This document shows, one piece after another, positions 16,887 through 25,199 of a stretch of DNA of 40,635 nucleotides; position 1 is the first letter of the stretch, and every line of letters starts with the position of its first letter. Both the position numbers and the translations under genes were made by a program. Source of the DNA: Acetivibrio cellulolyticus CD2 (GTDB lineage Bacteria; Bacillota; Clostridia; Acetivibrionales; Acetivibrionaceae); assembly GCF_000179595.2 (NCBI RefSeq), contig NZ_JH556653.1, positions 1,196,526 to 1,237,160 of the forward strand, written 5' to 3'. The notes below the pieces were generated by a model. The model made no database searches, was not told the origin of the DNA, and was given only the letters and a program-made list of their open reading frames with translations.

Positions 16887-17693
16887 TTAAATCACTCCTG
16901 TAAACAATACACCTATAAGCTTAGGGATATCATAAATTCTTGCCATAACAAAAAACAAACTCCAGCCTATCAAATAAGCAAAATCGTTAACTCCTGCTTT
17001 TTCTGTAATCCCTGTATTATACTCACCTGTAAATCCTCTCAGAATCATAGCTTCATAAATCCGCTGCGCTCTATCAAAAGTCCTTAGAATCAATTGTCCA
17101 AGGAAAGGTCCCAAATCACCCAGTTTAATACCTTTTTGTCCAGGTGCTCTCAGCGAGTACGCCCTTACCATCCTCGAAACCTCTTCAATAAATACATAGA
17201 CGTACCTGTAAGTCAATAAAAGCTGCAATACAAAAAGTTTGGGTATTTTGAGCATGCGCAACGCTGCAGCCAGCTTATCCATCCCTGTGGTTGCAATCAG
17301 TAAAATACCAACGGTCACTGTTAGTCCGCTTTTTATAAAGATAGACATGAAAGTAACCCAACCCCTTGAAAAAGCAAACCCGCAAAAAACAACTAAATGA
17401 CTATCGAACAAAGGGTTTAATATCCCAATTCCGATTATTAAAGGTTCAACAATCAATATCCTTTTTATGATTGGAACAACAGGTAATTCTGCAAGTGCAA
17501 AGATAATTACCGGATAGAACATAAAAGGCAAGAGCCTTCCAACTTCATATTTTCCAAATGAGACAACCACAGTCAAATAAACAACTGTGGTCAATAGTTT
17601 TATGAGTGGATGAATCCTATGTATAGAGCTTTCTTTCCGAGCCAAATCATCTAGAAGCCTCATATTGTATAATGAGCTTGTTATACCGGACAT
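16887..17693 (-). CDS. ECF transporter transmembrane protein, CbiQ/EcfT type
   Basis: About 268 aa with five or more hydrophobic helices. The family's coupling motifs are recognisable near the end as SLRAPG and AMILRGF. IHRIHPLIKLLTTVVYLTVV at the N-terminus is characteristic of CbiQ. ATG 17693 (MSGITSSLYN) was chosen over an upstream TTG that sits right against its only AGGA. It forms a two-gene unit with the ATPase. Cobalt or nickel import is a reasonable guess from resemblance to CbiQ, but without CbiM/CbiN the substrate is undetermined. Confidence 0.87.
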   Translation of the reverse strand: MSGITSSLYNMRLLDDLARKESSIHRIHPLIKLLTTVVYLTVVVSFGKYEVGRLLPFMFYPVIIFALAELPVVPIIKRILIVEPLIIGIGILNPLFDSHLVVFCGFAFSRGWVTFMSIFIKSGLTVTVGILLIATTGMDKLAAALRMLKIPKLFVLQLLLTYRYVYVFIEEVSRMVRAYSLRAPGQKGIKLGDLGPFLGQLILRTFDRAQRIYEAMILRGFTGEYNTGITEKAGVNDFAYLIGWSLFFVMARIYDIPKLIGVLFTGVI

Positions 17694-17763
17694 ATTATAA
17701 ACCAAATCCTATTCAATATTATAATGCTCCACCTCGAGCGAATTTGAGCCTCAAAAATAAAAC

Positions 17764-17803
17764 AGCCCATAAAAGGATAGTTTAGCACTTAGCCCTTCAT
17801 GGG
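17764..17803 (-). terminator. Terminator after HAD gene
   Basis: Read on the minus strand, CCCATGAAGG pairs imperfectly with CCTTTTATGGG and is followed by CTGTTTTATTTTT. It ends the HAD gene at 17889 and separates it from the EcfT/EcfA pair. A similar CCATGAAGG at about 17839-17847 could compete for pairing, but nothing else suggests a riboswitch. Confidence 0.6.
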
Positions 17804-17888
17804 TCACATTATTCTTAGTTGGAAAAACTGCTTTGAAACCTTCATGGCCTCACTTCAAAATCAATATAACATATCTTTCTATTCTTTG

Positions 17889-18527
17889 TCAAACAGCTTT
17901 TGAACCCAATACAATATCCAGAATTTCATGCGGTTTCCTAGCCAAAAAATTCGGCTTTTCCTCCGCCAGTATTTGTTCCGAGTCATAACCCCATGCTACA
18001 GCAATTACTTTAACATTGGCTTTCTTGCATGAAACTATATCCCTTACTTCGTCTCCTATATACCATATGTCATCCGCGGATAAATCATGCTTTTTTATAT
18101 AACGATTTATAGCATGATGCTTTCCGAACAAATTATTTGATGAATAAATATGATCAAATAAATCAATATTTCTTGACTTAACAAACTCACTAATAACACC
18201 CTCATCATTAGATGAAAGAATATCCAGCCTGAAGCCTTTATTCTTCAAGTTATGTAATAAATCCAATACCCCATCTTTCAGAACTAATGAGCTTACATGA
18301 TTTCTATAGATTTTCTTCGCCTCAACATACATTTTAGGAATTTTATAAACCGGAATTCCAATCATTTTGCATTTCTCTATAAGTGAATAACTCCTTAGAC
18401 GCTCAACATCTTCAACACCAATCTTTTTAAGACTTTTTCCATCCGCCAATTCATTATACAAAGTAATGACTAATTGTTCAGAATGTACAATTGTTCCATC
18501 AAAATCAAATAATATATTTTTGCTCAC
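17889..18527 (-). CDS. HAD-superfamily hydrolase
   Basis: 212 aa. Motif I DFDGTIVHSE (nucleophile D and acid D), motif II ILSSND and motif III/IV IGDEVRDIVSCKKANVKVIAVAWGY are present, with an alpha-helical cap between motifs I and II. This is the HAD-IA layout (Gph/PGMB-like small-molecule phosphatases). Substrate not predictable. It follows another HAD gene in the same direction after a 105-nt gap that contains a short hairpin (TTACTGG/CCAGTAA, 18591-18607). Confidence 0.85.
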   Translation of the reverse strand: MSKNILFDFDGTIVHSEQLVITLYNELADGKSLKKIGVEDVERLRSYSLIEKCKMIGIPVYKIPKMYVEAKKIYRNHVSSLVLKDGVLDLLHNLKNKGFRLDILSSNDEGVISEFVKSRNIDLFDHIYSSNNLFGKHHAINRYIKKHDLSADDIWYIGDEVRDIVSCKKANVKVIAVAWGYDSEQILAEEKPNFLARKPHEILDIVLGSKAV

Positions 18528-18632
18528 TGCCTTAACCTCCGTTAATTGGACAAATGTGTAATACTAAAGGATCTCTAGAAACGAATTCTGTTACTGGGCA
18601 CCAGTAATTGAGCTCTCTTAACAATTCCAATT

Positions 18633-19301
18633 TCAGTTTTCCAAGCCCATCAACGTTTTCCCAAGCTCATCAATTGTTTCTACAATCATAGAAGTCCCAG
18701 CCTTTTCAAGTTCTTCAAAGCTTCCATAACCATATAACACACCAATTGATTCTATGCCTGTTTCCTTTGCACCGATAATATCTTCCTTGCGGTCTCCAAT
18801 CATTACTACGCTGCTTAATTCGGTTATACCAGCCTTACCTAATGCATAACGAATAACTTCACTTTTCCTCAGGCGAGTTCCATCCAATTCGCTTCCTACA
18901 ACTACATCAAAGTAATCTGCAATCTTAAAATGCTCCAGAATCCTTACTGCAAACACTTCTGCTTTTGAAGTCGCAAGTATTATTTTTCTTTCGCTTTCCT
19001 TAAGACGTTTAAGCAGTAATTCAATACCATTATATAGTTTGTTTTCAAAAATTCCAATATCTTTGAAATATTCCCTGAATTTTTCGACTGCCTCTATAGC
19101 CGTAAGTTCATCAAATCCAAATCCATTCTTAAAAGTATCTATCAACGGTGGTCCAAGGTACGTATATAAATGACTTCTATCATAATCACTTATCCCATAA
19201 GCCTTCAAAGCATATTCTATGGAATTTACTATTCCCTCCCCGGAATCTGTTATTGTTCCGTCAAGATCGAAAAGAATTGTCTTTTTGCTTGTAAAATTCA
19301 T
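18633..19301 (-). CDS. HAD-IA hydrolase, phosphoglycolate-phosphatase-like
   Basis: 222 aa from ATG 19301 (MNFTSKKTILFDLDGTITDSG). GGGGGG sits 9 nt upstream, and this is where HAD proteins normally begin. Motif I DLDGTITDSG, motif II ILATSKAE and motif III/IV MIGDRKEDIIGAKETGIESIGVLYGYG match Gph-type phosphatases and Firmicute 5'-nucleotidase-like HADs. The frame stays open upstream to 19385 and encodes 28 more residues (...EGIGSWKLFFERYEKYGGKPY) that look coding but are not part of the HAD fold. They could be a remnant or an extension. Confidence 0.85.
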   Translation of the reverse strand: MNFTSKKTILFDLDGTITDSGEGIVNSIEYALKAYGISDYDRSHLYTYLGPPLIDTFKNGFGFDELTAIEAVEKFREYFKDIGIFENKLYNGIELLLKRLKESERKIILATSKAEVFAVRILEHFKIADYFDVVVGSELDGTRLRKSEVIRYALGKAGITELSSVVMIGDRKEDIIGAKETGIESIGVLYGYGSFEELEKAGTSMIVETIDELGKTLMGLEN

Positions 19302-19559
19302 ATAAGGTTTCCCCCCGTACTTTTCATATCGTTCGAAAAATAATTTCCAGCTGCCTATACCTTCCACATTAATAAAGCTTACCACTTCCTTCTTTCATAG
19401 TCAAAGCTAAAACTCGTTTTGAAGTAATCGGAGATACTTATGCCCCTTCTTGTGCCTCTTTCACTTTGTTCAAAAGAGGTGAAATAAAAATATAATTATT
19501 GCGATCTTAGAAGAAAATTTTACCAAATAAAATGTTTTAAATCAAGGCATAATCAGCCG

Positions 19560-20915
19560 TTACCTTGTTACATTGTTAAGCCATTTTTTCTGTTTATATC
19601 TCATAAATGAAAGAGGGATTTTTATTATCTCATCACTCATCAAAATGATGTATACCGCTGGAACACTCCATTTGAAAACAAATGCAGCTAATGCACCAAA
19701 AAGTATAGAGCCACCCCACATAGTTGTAACATCGAGCACTAAACCAAACTTGGTATCACCGCCACCACGAAATACTCCAACAATAAGGACCGTATTGAAG
19801 GCCTGTGCAATAACAAAATAGGACATTACAAACATCATCACAGACAAATTCCCCCGGGTTATATCACTTATACTGAGAACCGACATTAACATCGGCCTTA
19901 TTGCAAGAATAACTAATGCTCCGAATGAACCTGCTGCTATACTGAGCTTTATAAATCGCTTGGCATATACTTTAGCTGCCTCGATGTTGTTTTCCCCAAT
20001 TGTCTTTCCAATTGTAATTGCAGTTGCGTTGGCGATACCGAATGCTATAACCGTTGCGAGCTGCCTGGTAATCTGTGCAACTGAATTTGCTGAAACAACT
20101 GAGCTGCCTAAATGACCTATGACAACTGAGTTCATAGCAACACCAGCTCCCCACATAAGCTCGTTGATAGTAACTGGTATCGAGTAGATCATAAAATCCT
20201 TGAATAAGAGCTTGTCCTTGATAAACAATTTTGTAGGGTTAAAGTGCACCGTTTTGTTGAACTTTTTTGCATAAACTATAACACATATCAGTTCAACACA
20301 TCTCGAGGTAAGAGTAGCAATGGCCGCACCTTGTATTCCCATTTGGGGAATACCGAATAACCCGAAAATCAAAATCGAAGCGACAATTAAATTTATGATT
20401 AATGAAATTAAATATATAACTGTCGAAACTACTACTTTCTCCATACTTCTCATTACGTTCAAATAAATCATTGTAATTGAGGTCAATAAGTACGAAAAGG
20501 CAATTATACGCAGGTATTTTACACCCTCAGCAATTACGGGCTCTTCTGAAGTAAAAATTCTCATAGTCTGCGAGGGAAATAATAATGCAACAGCAGTAAA
20601 AAATATTGCCACAAGTATTGAGAATCTCATACAAATTCCAAGAATCTTTTCTATGCTTTTTGTGTCACCTTTGCCCCAATATTGGGCTGTCAGAACAGCA
20701 GCTCCAGAAGTTAACCCGAAGAAAATAAGATTCATGATGAATTGGACCTGACTTGCAAGGGATGCCCCGGAAAGTACAGTTTCACCAACTTTACCAAGCA
20801 TAAGTACATCAATTGAGTTTATTCCTACGTTGATTAGGTTCTGAAGTGCCATTGGCATTACAAGAGCAAATGCCATTTTATAGAAAGATTTACTATCTAA
20901 AATTTTTGATTCCAT
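19560..20915 (-). CDS. MATE-family efflux transporter
   Basis: About 451 aa with twelve hydrophobic helices in two similar halves. MATE landmarks include the N-terminal MALQNLINVGINSIDVLMLGKVGET and the corresponding second-half PVTINELMWGAGVAMNSVVIGHLGSS. The family exports cationic drugs or metabolites using a Na+ or H+ gradient. I chose ATG 20915 because GGAG is 6 nt before it; the ATG at 20927 itself forms part of that Shine-Dalgarno. No regulator is adjacent. Confidence 0.9.
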   Translation of the reverse strand: MESKILDSKSFYKMAFALVMPMALQNLINVGINSIDVLMLGKVGETVLSGASLASQVQFIMNLIFFGLTSGAAVLTAQYWGKGDTKSIEKILGICMRFSILVAIFFTAVALLFPSQTMRIFTSEEPVIAEGVKYLRIIAFSYLLTSITMIYLNVMRSMEKVVVSTVIYLISLIINLIVASILIFGLFGIPQMGIQGAAIATLTSRCVELICVIVYAKKFNKTVHFNPTKLFIKDKLLFKDFMIYSIPVTINELMWGAGVAMNSVVIGHLGSSVVSANSVAQITRQLATVIAFGIANATAITIGKTIGENNIEAAKVYAKRFIKLSIAAGSFGALVILAIRPMLMSVLSISDITRGNLSVMMFVMSYFVIAQAFNTVLIVGVFRGGGDTKFGLVLDVTTMWGGSILFGALAAFVFKWSVPAVYIILMSDEIIKIPLSFMRYKQKKWLNNVTR

Positions 20916-21035
20916 TAATAACTCCATGTGTCATAAGTTTTTCTTATTAAGTATAGCATGTCCTTATGTAATACTATAATAAAAATATATTACGATATTA
21001 GAGAGGCCGAATAAATATCCCCCTATATAAAAAGT

Positions 21036-21066
21036 CCGCGAAATCACAAACAATATGACTTCGCGG
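21036..21066 (-). terminator. Terminator after the flavin-reductase-like gene
   Basis: CCGCGAAATC and GACTTCGCGG pair with one mismatch. On the minus strand the stem is followed by ACTTTTTATAT. Confidence 0.75.
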
Positions 21067-21106
21067 GATTAATACTGTATATATATTTGAAGGATTTATT
21101 TCATAG

Positions 21107-21745
21107 TTACAAAACCTGAATTACACCAATTCCATCTTCCACTCCAGATCCATCAATCGGATTCTTTGGCGAATGAATATTATAAAAATATCCGTTCTTT
21201 CCATATCGCCCTTCTGCACCTGCTTTGAGACGTTCCTCATCCATGGCCATATGTTTCACCCTTCCGCATATCAAAGCCCACTGGCTGTTTTCAAAAAGCT
21301 CCTTTTCCCATTCTAAACCGCATTCAATAGACAGGAAGCATTCCTTGATTCTTGGAGCTGATATTTCTGCAGCAGTTTCAACTGTAAAACCGGATTTGGT
21401 AATCTCATCATCATCTTCACTATTATTTTTAACTGTTTCCCGGCACTTTTCAATAAGTGTGTTGTCAGGAAAACCTATGCAAAATTCCCCTGTCCTTAAT
21501 ATATTTGTATAGGTATGTTGACTTTTAAGAATCGAAATAATGCAGAAAAAATTATCTCCCTCTCCCGTAAATGTAGACCACGCATGAAGGCACGCGTTGG
21601 GCCTGTTATTTTCCTTTAATGTTGAGATTAGGAAAATAGGCTGTGGTATTGCTGTAACAAATTCCATCCAGGAAAAAACGCTGTAATTCCCTGGCCACTG
21701 TTCTACTAATACATCTGGCTTATTAACACCCATTTCAAGCTTCAT
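21107..21745 (-). CDS. Flavin reductase-like, FMN-binding protein
   Basis: 212 aa with the flavin-reductase-like split-barrel pattern: FVTAIPQPIFLISTLKENNRPNACLHAWSTFTGEGDNFFCIISILKSQHTYTNILRTGEFCIGFP, then IKECFLSIECGLEWEK and WALICGRVKHM. Members bind FMN and reduce flavin or act in electron transfer; the substrate here is unknown. GGAGG lies 6 nt before ATG. It ends in a terminator. The next gene upstream on the same strand (DUF3795-like) ends 44 nt before, so the two may share a transcript. Confidence 0.82.
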   Translation of the reverse strand: MKLEMGVNKPDVLVEQWPGNYSVFSWMEFVTAIPQPIFLISTLKENNRPNACLHAWSTFTGEGDNFFCIISILKSQHTYTNILRTGEFCIGFPDNTLIEKCRETVKNNSEDDDEITKSGFTVETAAEISAPRIKECFLSIECGLEWEKELFENSQWALICGRVKHMAMDEERLKAGAEGRYGKNGYFYNIHSPKNPIDGSGVEDGIGVIQVL

Positions 21746-21789
21746 ACAAAACCTCCATAGCTATAAAATTATATTTCTAAAGTAACAGC

Positions 21790-22122
21790 TCAAACTCTTA
21801 ATTTATCAAGTCTTTCCTTTGCATTAGGGGCATACTGCAGCATTTCTTCTAGTTTATCACATCCATATGAAGCACAGCCTGCGCATGTATCAAGCGATTT
21901 GCCTGATGAACAAGCTCTTATATCGCATGTTTTGCAATACCCAAAAACCAAATCCGACTTACACCCAAGGCAATTTACGTCTTCAGCCTTAATGTCCGGA
22001 TTAAACATCTTTCTCCACTCTTTAGCAGTCATTTCCCTTAATTCATTATCATTATGTACAGTAGCTTTATATGCAGGACACTCATTACATAATAAACCGC
22101 AATACGCTATTATATCGCTCAT
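21790..22122 (-). CDS. DUF3795-like cysteine-rich protein
   Basis: 110 aa from ATG 22122, which has AGGAGGGG a few nt upstream. The longer frame to 22191 runs through the palindrome and is unlikely to be coding. About ten cysteines lie in pairs (YCGLLCNECPAYKA, NCLGCKSD, GYCKTCDIRACSSGKSLDTCAGCASYGCDKL), typical of DUF3795, a putative metal- or cluster-binding domain without a known role. The 42-bp palindrome with a LexA-like core lies 25-67 bp upstream of the start, where it could act as an operator. Confidence 0.82.
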   Translation of the reverse strand: MSDIIAYCGLLCNECPAYKATVHNDNELREMTAKEWRKMFNPDIKAEDVNCLGCKSDLVFGYCKTCDIRACSSGKSLDTCAGCASYGCDKLEEMLQYAPNAKERLDKLRV

Positions 22123-22147
22123 AAGACCCCTCCTACTTAATAGAATA

Positions 22148-22189
22148 GATAGAATTATTGTCGAACATCTGTTCGATAATAATTCTATC
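22148..22189. promoter_or_regulatory. 42-bp palindrome containing a LexA-like SOS box
   Basis: Arms 22148-22167 and 22170-22189 match at 19 of 20 positions around a 2-nt centre. The core CGAACATCTGTTCG (22162-22175) fits the Firmicute LexA box CGAAC-N4-GTTCG; only one inner position departs from the published R/Y preferences. It lies directly upstream of the DUF3795-like start. The extended symmetry is much longer than LexA needs. Confidence 0.55.
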
Positions 22190-22398
22190 ACTAATCCTTT
22201 CCAATTTCAATACTATCTTCAAAAATTTTAGCAGCATATCTAAATAAATTCAAAGACAATTCCGAAAAATACTTTGTAGTTTTATTTTAAAGCAATTTGA
22301 ATACATTCTAAAATATATAATAAATAAATCTCAAATTTGCGATAAAAATTTCGTATATTAGTGTATTATTTCAATAGTGGCTTTAGTTTTATAAATGC

Positions 22399-22608
22399 CC
22401 ATTAAATAATTTGGAAGTTCAAAGTATTGCATACAGTAATGATAATGGCCGCAGTTGGATAAAGTATAAAAATAACCCTGTGATTAAGAATCCAGGAATA
22501 AAAGATTTCAGGGATCCAAAAGTTTTCTTTAACCAATCCTCTAATAAGTGGATCGCTCTGGTAGCATGCGGAAATAGCATCAGATTTTACTCTTCTTACA
22601 ATTTGATT
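22399..22608 (+). pseudogene. Internal fragment of a GH32 glycosidase
   Basis: The frame reads PLNNLEVQSIAYSNDNGRSW...NPVIKNPGIKDFRDPKVFFNQSSNKWIALVACGNSIRFYSSYNLI. This is the central part of glycoside hydrolase family 32 (levanase/fructanase/sucrose hydrolase), including the conserved RDP motif. The N-terminal third with the nucleophile motif WMNDPNG and everything after FYSS.NL are missing. The frame is uninterrupted, so the loss looks recent. No in-frame ATG or Shine-Dalgarno is seen, so it is probably not expressed. Confidence 0.75.
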
Positions 22609-22645
22609 TTACTGTCTATTATTTCTAATGCCTGTAAATATTATA

Positions 22646-22677
22646 CAGGGCCTTATGGAGTAAACCATAAGGCCCTG
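22646..22677. terminator. Perfect 13-bp hairpin downstream of the GH32 fragment
   Basis: CAGGGCCTTATGG (22646-22658) and CCATAAGGCCCTG (22665-22677) pair perfectly around a 6-nt loop. T tracts are weak on both sides. It lies between the GH32 fragment and the convergent permease gene, a typical terminator position. Confidence 0.6.
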
Positions 22678-22760
22678 GCATAAATCAGTTCGATATTTTG
22701 CTAGCGCAAAAATCGTTGCACCTTCAAAAATATAAAATGTTTGAATCAAGATAAAAATTT

Positions 22761-24152
22761 TTATTCTCTTGCTTTAAGGCTTTCTGCCATATTTATATTA
22801 AGGGCCTTATTTCTGGTAAAAAACAGTGTAATATAATAAACCGCCAGAATAAACACTAAGGAAATCAATGCCTGCCACCACGCAAGACTTGTGGTAAAAT
22901 CATAAAACATTGTTTTAGTCAGGAGATCAAGAAAAACCTGTATAAGCCAAATTGTAACAGGTACAGCCAGAAAAAAGCCTGCCCAAACAAGTATAGATGT
23001 TGAATTAATCAGCAGCCTCGAAATTTCCCTGTTGCGATATCCCATTACCTTTAGCATCGATATATTTTTTCGGTTCTCCTCAATTAGCATTACTGTAACA
23101 ATATACACTATAATAATTCCAATTATCGCAGCAAAGGCGGCAAGAAGGTATAATAATGAACTAAAGGAACTGATGGATGCTTCAAGTCCTGCTTTACTGT
23201 CCTCAACCGTCAACAGTTTCTCAACAATGTTGTCATCAACGTCCAACAGTTTATCCGAGTAAAGTCCAACATAAGCGGTTTCTGGCAAATCCAGCATTTT
23301 ATTAAGTTTCTTCATCGGCATATAAACATACTCGCTGAATTTAATGTTGCATATTTCATCGATAGTTAAAACATAGCTTTTCATATTTGAAACATTCTTG
23401 ACTGTAATTGTATCTCCCTTTTCGAGTTTAAGCCGTTTTGCAACACTCGAAGTAATTACGGTTTTGTCTGCTGGAATAATCTCGCCATCCTTATTGCGAA
23501 GCTTCACAAACTTTGGATTTTCAGGCACACCGTTTATTTCAAGGCCTATAGTTTCACCCTTTGACGTATATTCAAAGCTGGAAATCATAAAGGGCTCACC
23601 ATCTGTTAAATTTTCTGTTTGAAGCTTATTGAATACATATTGGTAATCATAGCCAAACACAGCATTGAAGTTGTTTTCTACAACAAAATTTACACAACTG
23701 TAAAACAGAAATCCTGTCATCAAAAACATTGAAGCAGCCGTTATTCCCGCGAGCATTAAAAAGCTTCTCGGAATGTTTGAAAATATTTCTTTTAACTTAA
23801 AACGCAGTTTGAACGGACCCTTTTTGTGAGGAACAGCCTTTAAAAATATATTCCTTTTTTCTTTACCGCCATTGGCTTTGAGCAGTGCTACAATATTGAT
23901 TTTCAATGCTTTTTTGACAACCATTAGTGCCGACATTGCATTAAGAATCACAGGCAAAAGTATTACCAGTATAATATCATACCCTCGAATAGAAAACTGA
24001 GTCTTCGGGACATTGTATTCCACAGTTATTAAATTCTGAAACGGCTCAATCAGCAGTAAACCTGCTCCTAAACCAATTATTGAACCAAACAGTGAAATCA
24101 TCACCGGCAGATAAAGATAGTGTTTTATTATTTCACGCTTCCGGTATCCCAT
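22761..24152 (-). pseudogene. 5'-truncated FtsX-type ABC transporter permease
   Basis: 463 codons open with PAMGYRKREIIKHYLYLPV, which in full-length FtsX/MacB-like permeases follows a GTLRA segment deep inside the first FtsX domain. So the N-terminal membrane helix and the first extracellular domain are gone. What remains has the rest of FtsX domain 1, a large extracellular domain (about 145-310) and a complete C-terminal FtsX domain (ISMLKVMGYRNREISRLLI...). No partner ATPase is adjacent. The 3' part is intact and AGGA lies 10 nt before ATG 24152, so a shortened protein could still be made. Confidence 0.72.
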
Positions 24153-24172
24153 TGCTGGTAGGTCCTGTAGGC

Positions 24173-24220
24173 ATAAAAAAACACACCATCAGGACATACT
24201 ACTGTCCCGTAGATGTGTGT
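24173..24220 (-). terminator. Terminator immediately upstream of the truncated permease
   Basis: On the minus strand ACACACATC...GATGGTGTGT encloses GGAC/GTCC and ends in a run of seven Ts (24174-24180 as A). It is a strong intrinsic terminator 20 nt before the permease start codon, in the same direction, so it must be either an attenuator or the end of an upstream transcript. Confidence 0.8.
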
Positions 24221-24285
24221 ATCACTCACCCACTGCCGCTATTTGAAGCAGCCCGGCACCATGAATTCGCATTCATCGCCTGATC
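24221..24285 (-). promoter_or_regulatory. Structured leader with short uORFs before the terminator
   Basis: Unusually GC-rich for its surroundings. Hairpins are GGC...ATGAAT/ATTCAT...GCC (24255-24280) and CTGC/GCAG (24233-24251). Two short frames overlap it on the minus strand: MNANSWCRAASNSGSG from the first ATG and MRIHGAGLLQIAAVGE from the next. Leader peptide plus hairpins plus terminator is the layout of translation-coupled attenuators, as in antibiotic-inducible transporter genes. It matches no riboswitch class I know. Confidence 0.45.
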
Positions 24286-24436
24286 AGATTGTACTGTAGA
24301 TTAAATGCAGTGCAAAGAGATTAAAGGTAGTTTATCATATTAGCCAGCATCTGTCAATATATACCTACACACCTTAAAAAGGCAGTTCCTTGAGTTTTCC
24401 ATTAATCTATGATATATTTATGAAAATCAATCTAAC

Positions 24437-24470
24437 AAAACCAAAAGGGCATTTGACTCCTTTTGGTTTT
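24437..24470 (+). terminator. Hairpin upstream of the response regulator
   Basis: AAAACCAAAAGG (24437-24448) pairs perfectly with CCTTTTGGTTTT (24459-24470), followed by GCCTCTTTTA. It lies about 56 nt before the response regulator start and isolates the Bce-type operon from upstream transcription, or acts as an attenuator of it. Confidence 0.65.
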
Positions 24471-24526
24471 GCCTCTTTTACTTAGTTCGAAAAAAGCAAA
24501 ATAAGAACTTGGGCGGGAAAAAAAAC

Positions 24527-25195
24527 ATGTATAAGATCTTAATTATTGAAGATGATGCAGTAATTGCAAAGGCAATTAAGAATACTATTGAAACATGGAA
24601 TTATGATGCTAAATGTGTTACGGATTTTCGCAATGTGATGACTGAGTTCGTTTCATACAATCCGGAGCTTGTTTTGCTCGATATATCCCTGCCATTTTAT
24701 AATGGCTATCACTGGTGCAGTGAAATACGAAAGCTGTCAAAGGTACCCATCATATTTATATCCTCAGCCTCCGACAACATGAATATTGTTATGGCTGTAA
24801 ACATGGGTGGGGACGACTTCATCTCCAAACCGTTTGATTTGAGCGTGCTGACTGCAAAGGTTCAGGCAATGCTTCGCCGTACCTATGATTTCGCTGGTCA
24901 AACAAATCTGCTTGAACACAAAGGTGTAATTCTAAACACTAGCGATACAACACTTTCTTATAATGACAAAAAAATTGATCTTACTAAAAATGAATATAAG
25001 ATTCTTCAAGTCCTCATTGAAAACAAAGACAAAGTTGTATCCCGAGATACCATTATGACAAAGCTTTGGGAAACCGATAGTTTTATCGACGACAATACAC
25101 TTACTGTCAATGTGACTCGGCTTAGAAAGAAACTCGAGGACGCAGGACTTTGTGACTTTATCTCAACTAAAAAAGGTATAGGATATATGGTGTAA
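24527..25195 (+). CDS. OmpR-family response regulator, BceR-like
   Basis: 222 aa. Receiver domain 1-115 has acidic pocket E8/D9/D10, phospho-acceptor D52 in LLDISLPFYNG and the conserved lysine in SKPFDL. The C-terminal winged helix (about 130-222) has the OmpR pattern (LTKNEYKILQVLIENKDKVVSRDTIMTKLW...VNVTRLRKKL). ATG 24527 is preferred to the upstream TTG; the Shine-Dalgarno is weak (GGGCGGG, then As). Four nt separate its stop from the kinase start. With the kinase and transporter downstream this is a Bce/Bra-type peptide-antibiotic sensing and resistance module. Confidence 0.9.
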   Translation: MYKILIIEDDAVIAKAIKNTIETWNYDAKCVTDFRNVMTEFVSYNPELVLLDISLPFYNGYHWCSEIRKLSKVPIIFISSASDNMNIVMAVNMGGDDFISKPFDLSVLTAKVQAMLRRTYDFAGQTNLLEHKGVILNTSDTTLSYNDKKIDLTKNEYKILQVLIENKDKVVSRDTIMTKLWETDSFIDDNTLTVNVTRLRKKLEDAGLCDFISTKKGIGYMV

Positions 25196-25199
25196 TGCT

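Noticed and set aside
17706-17888. Metal riboswitch between the HAD gene and the EcfT/EcfA pair
   Set aside because: The hairpin with T tract is explained as the HAD gene's terminator. No conserved cobalamin or NiCo riboswitch core could be matched.
22411-22683. A 90-codon plus-strand frame taken as a real gene
   Set aside because: Codons 1-66 are an internal GH32 piece without its own start signal, and the final codons run through a hairpin.
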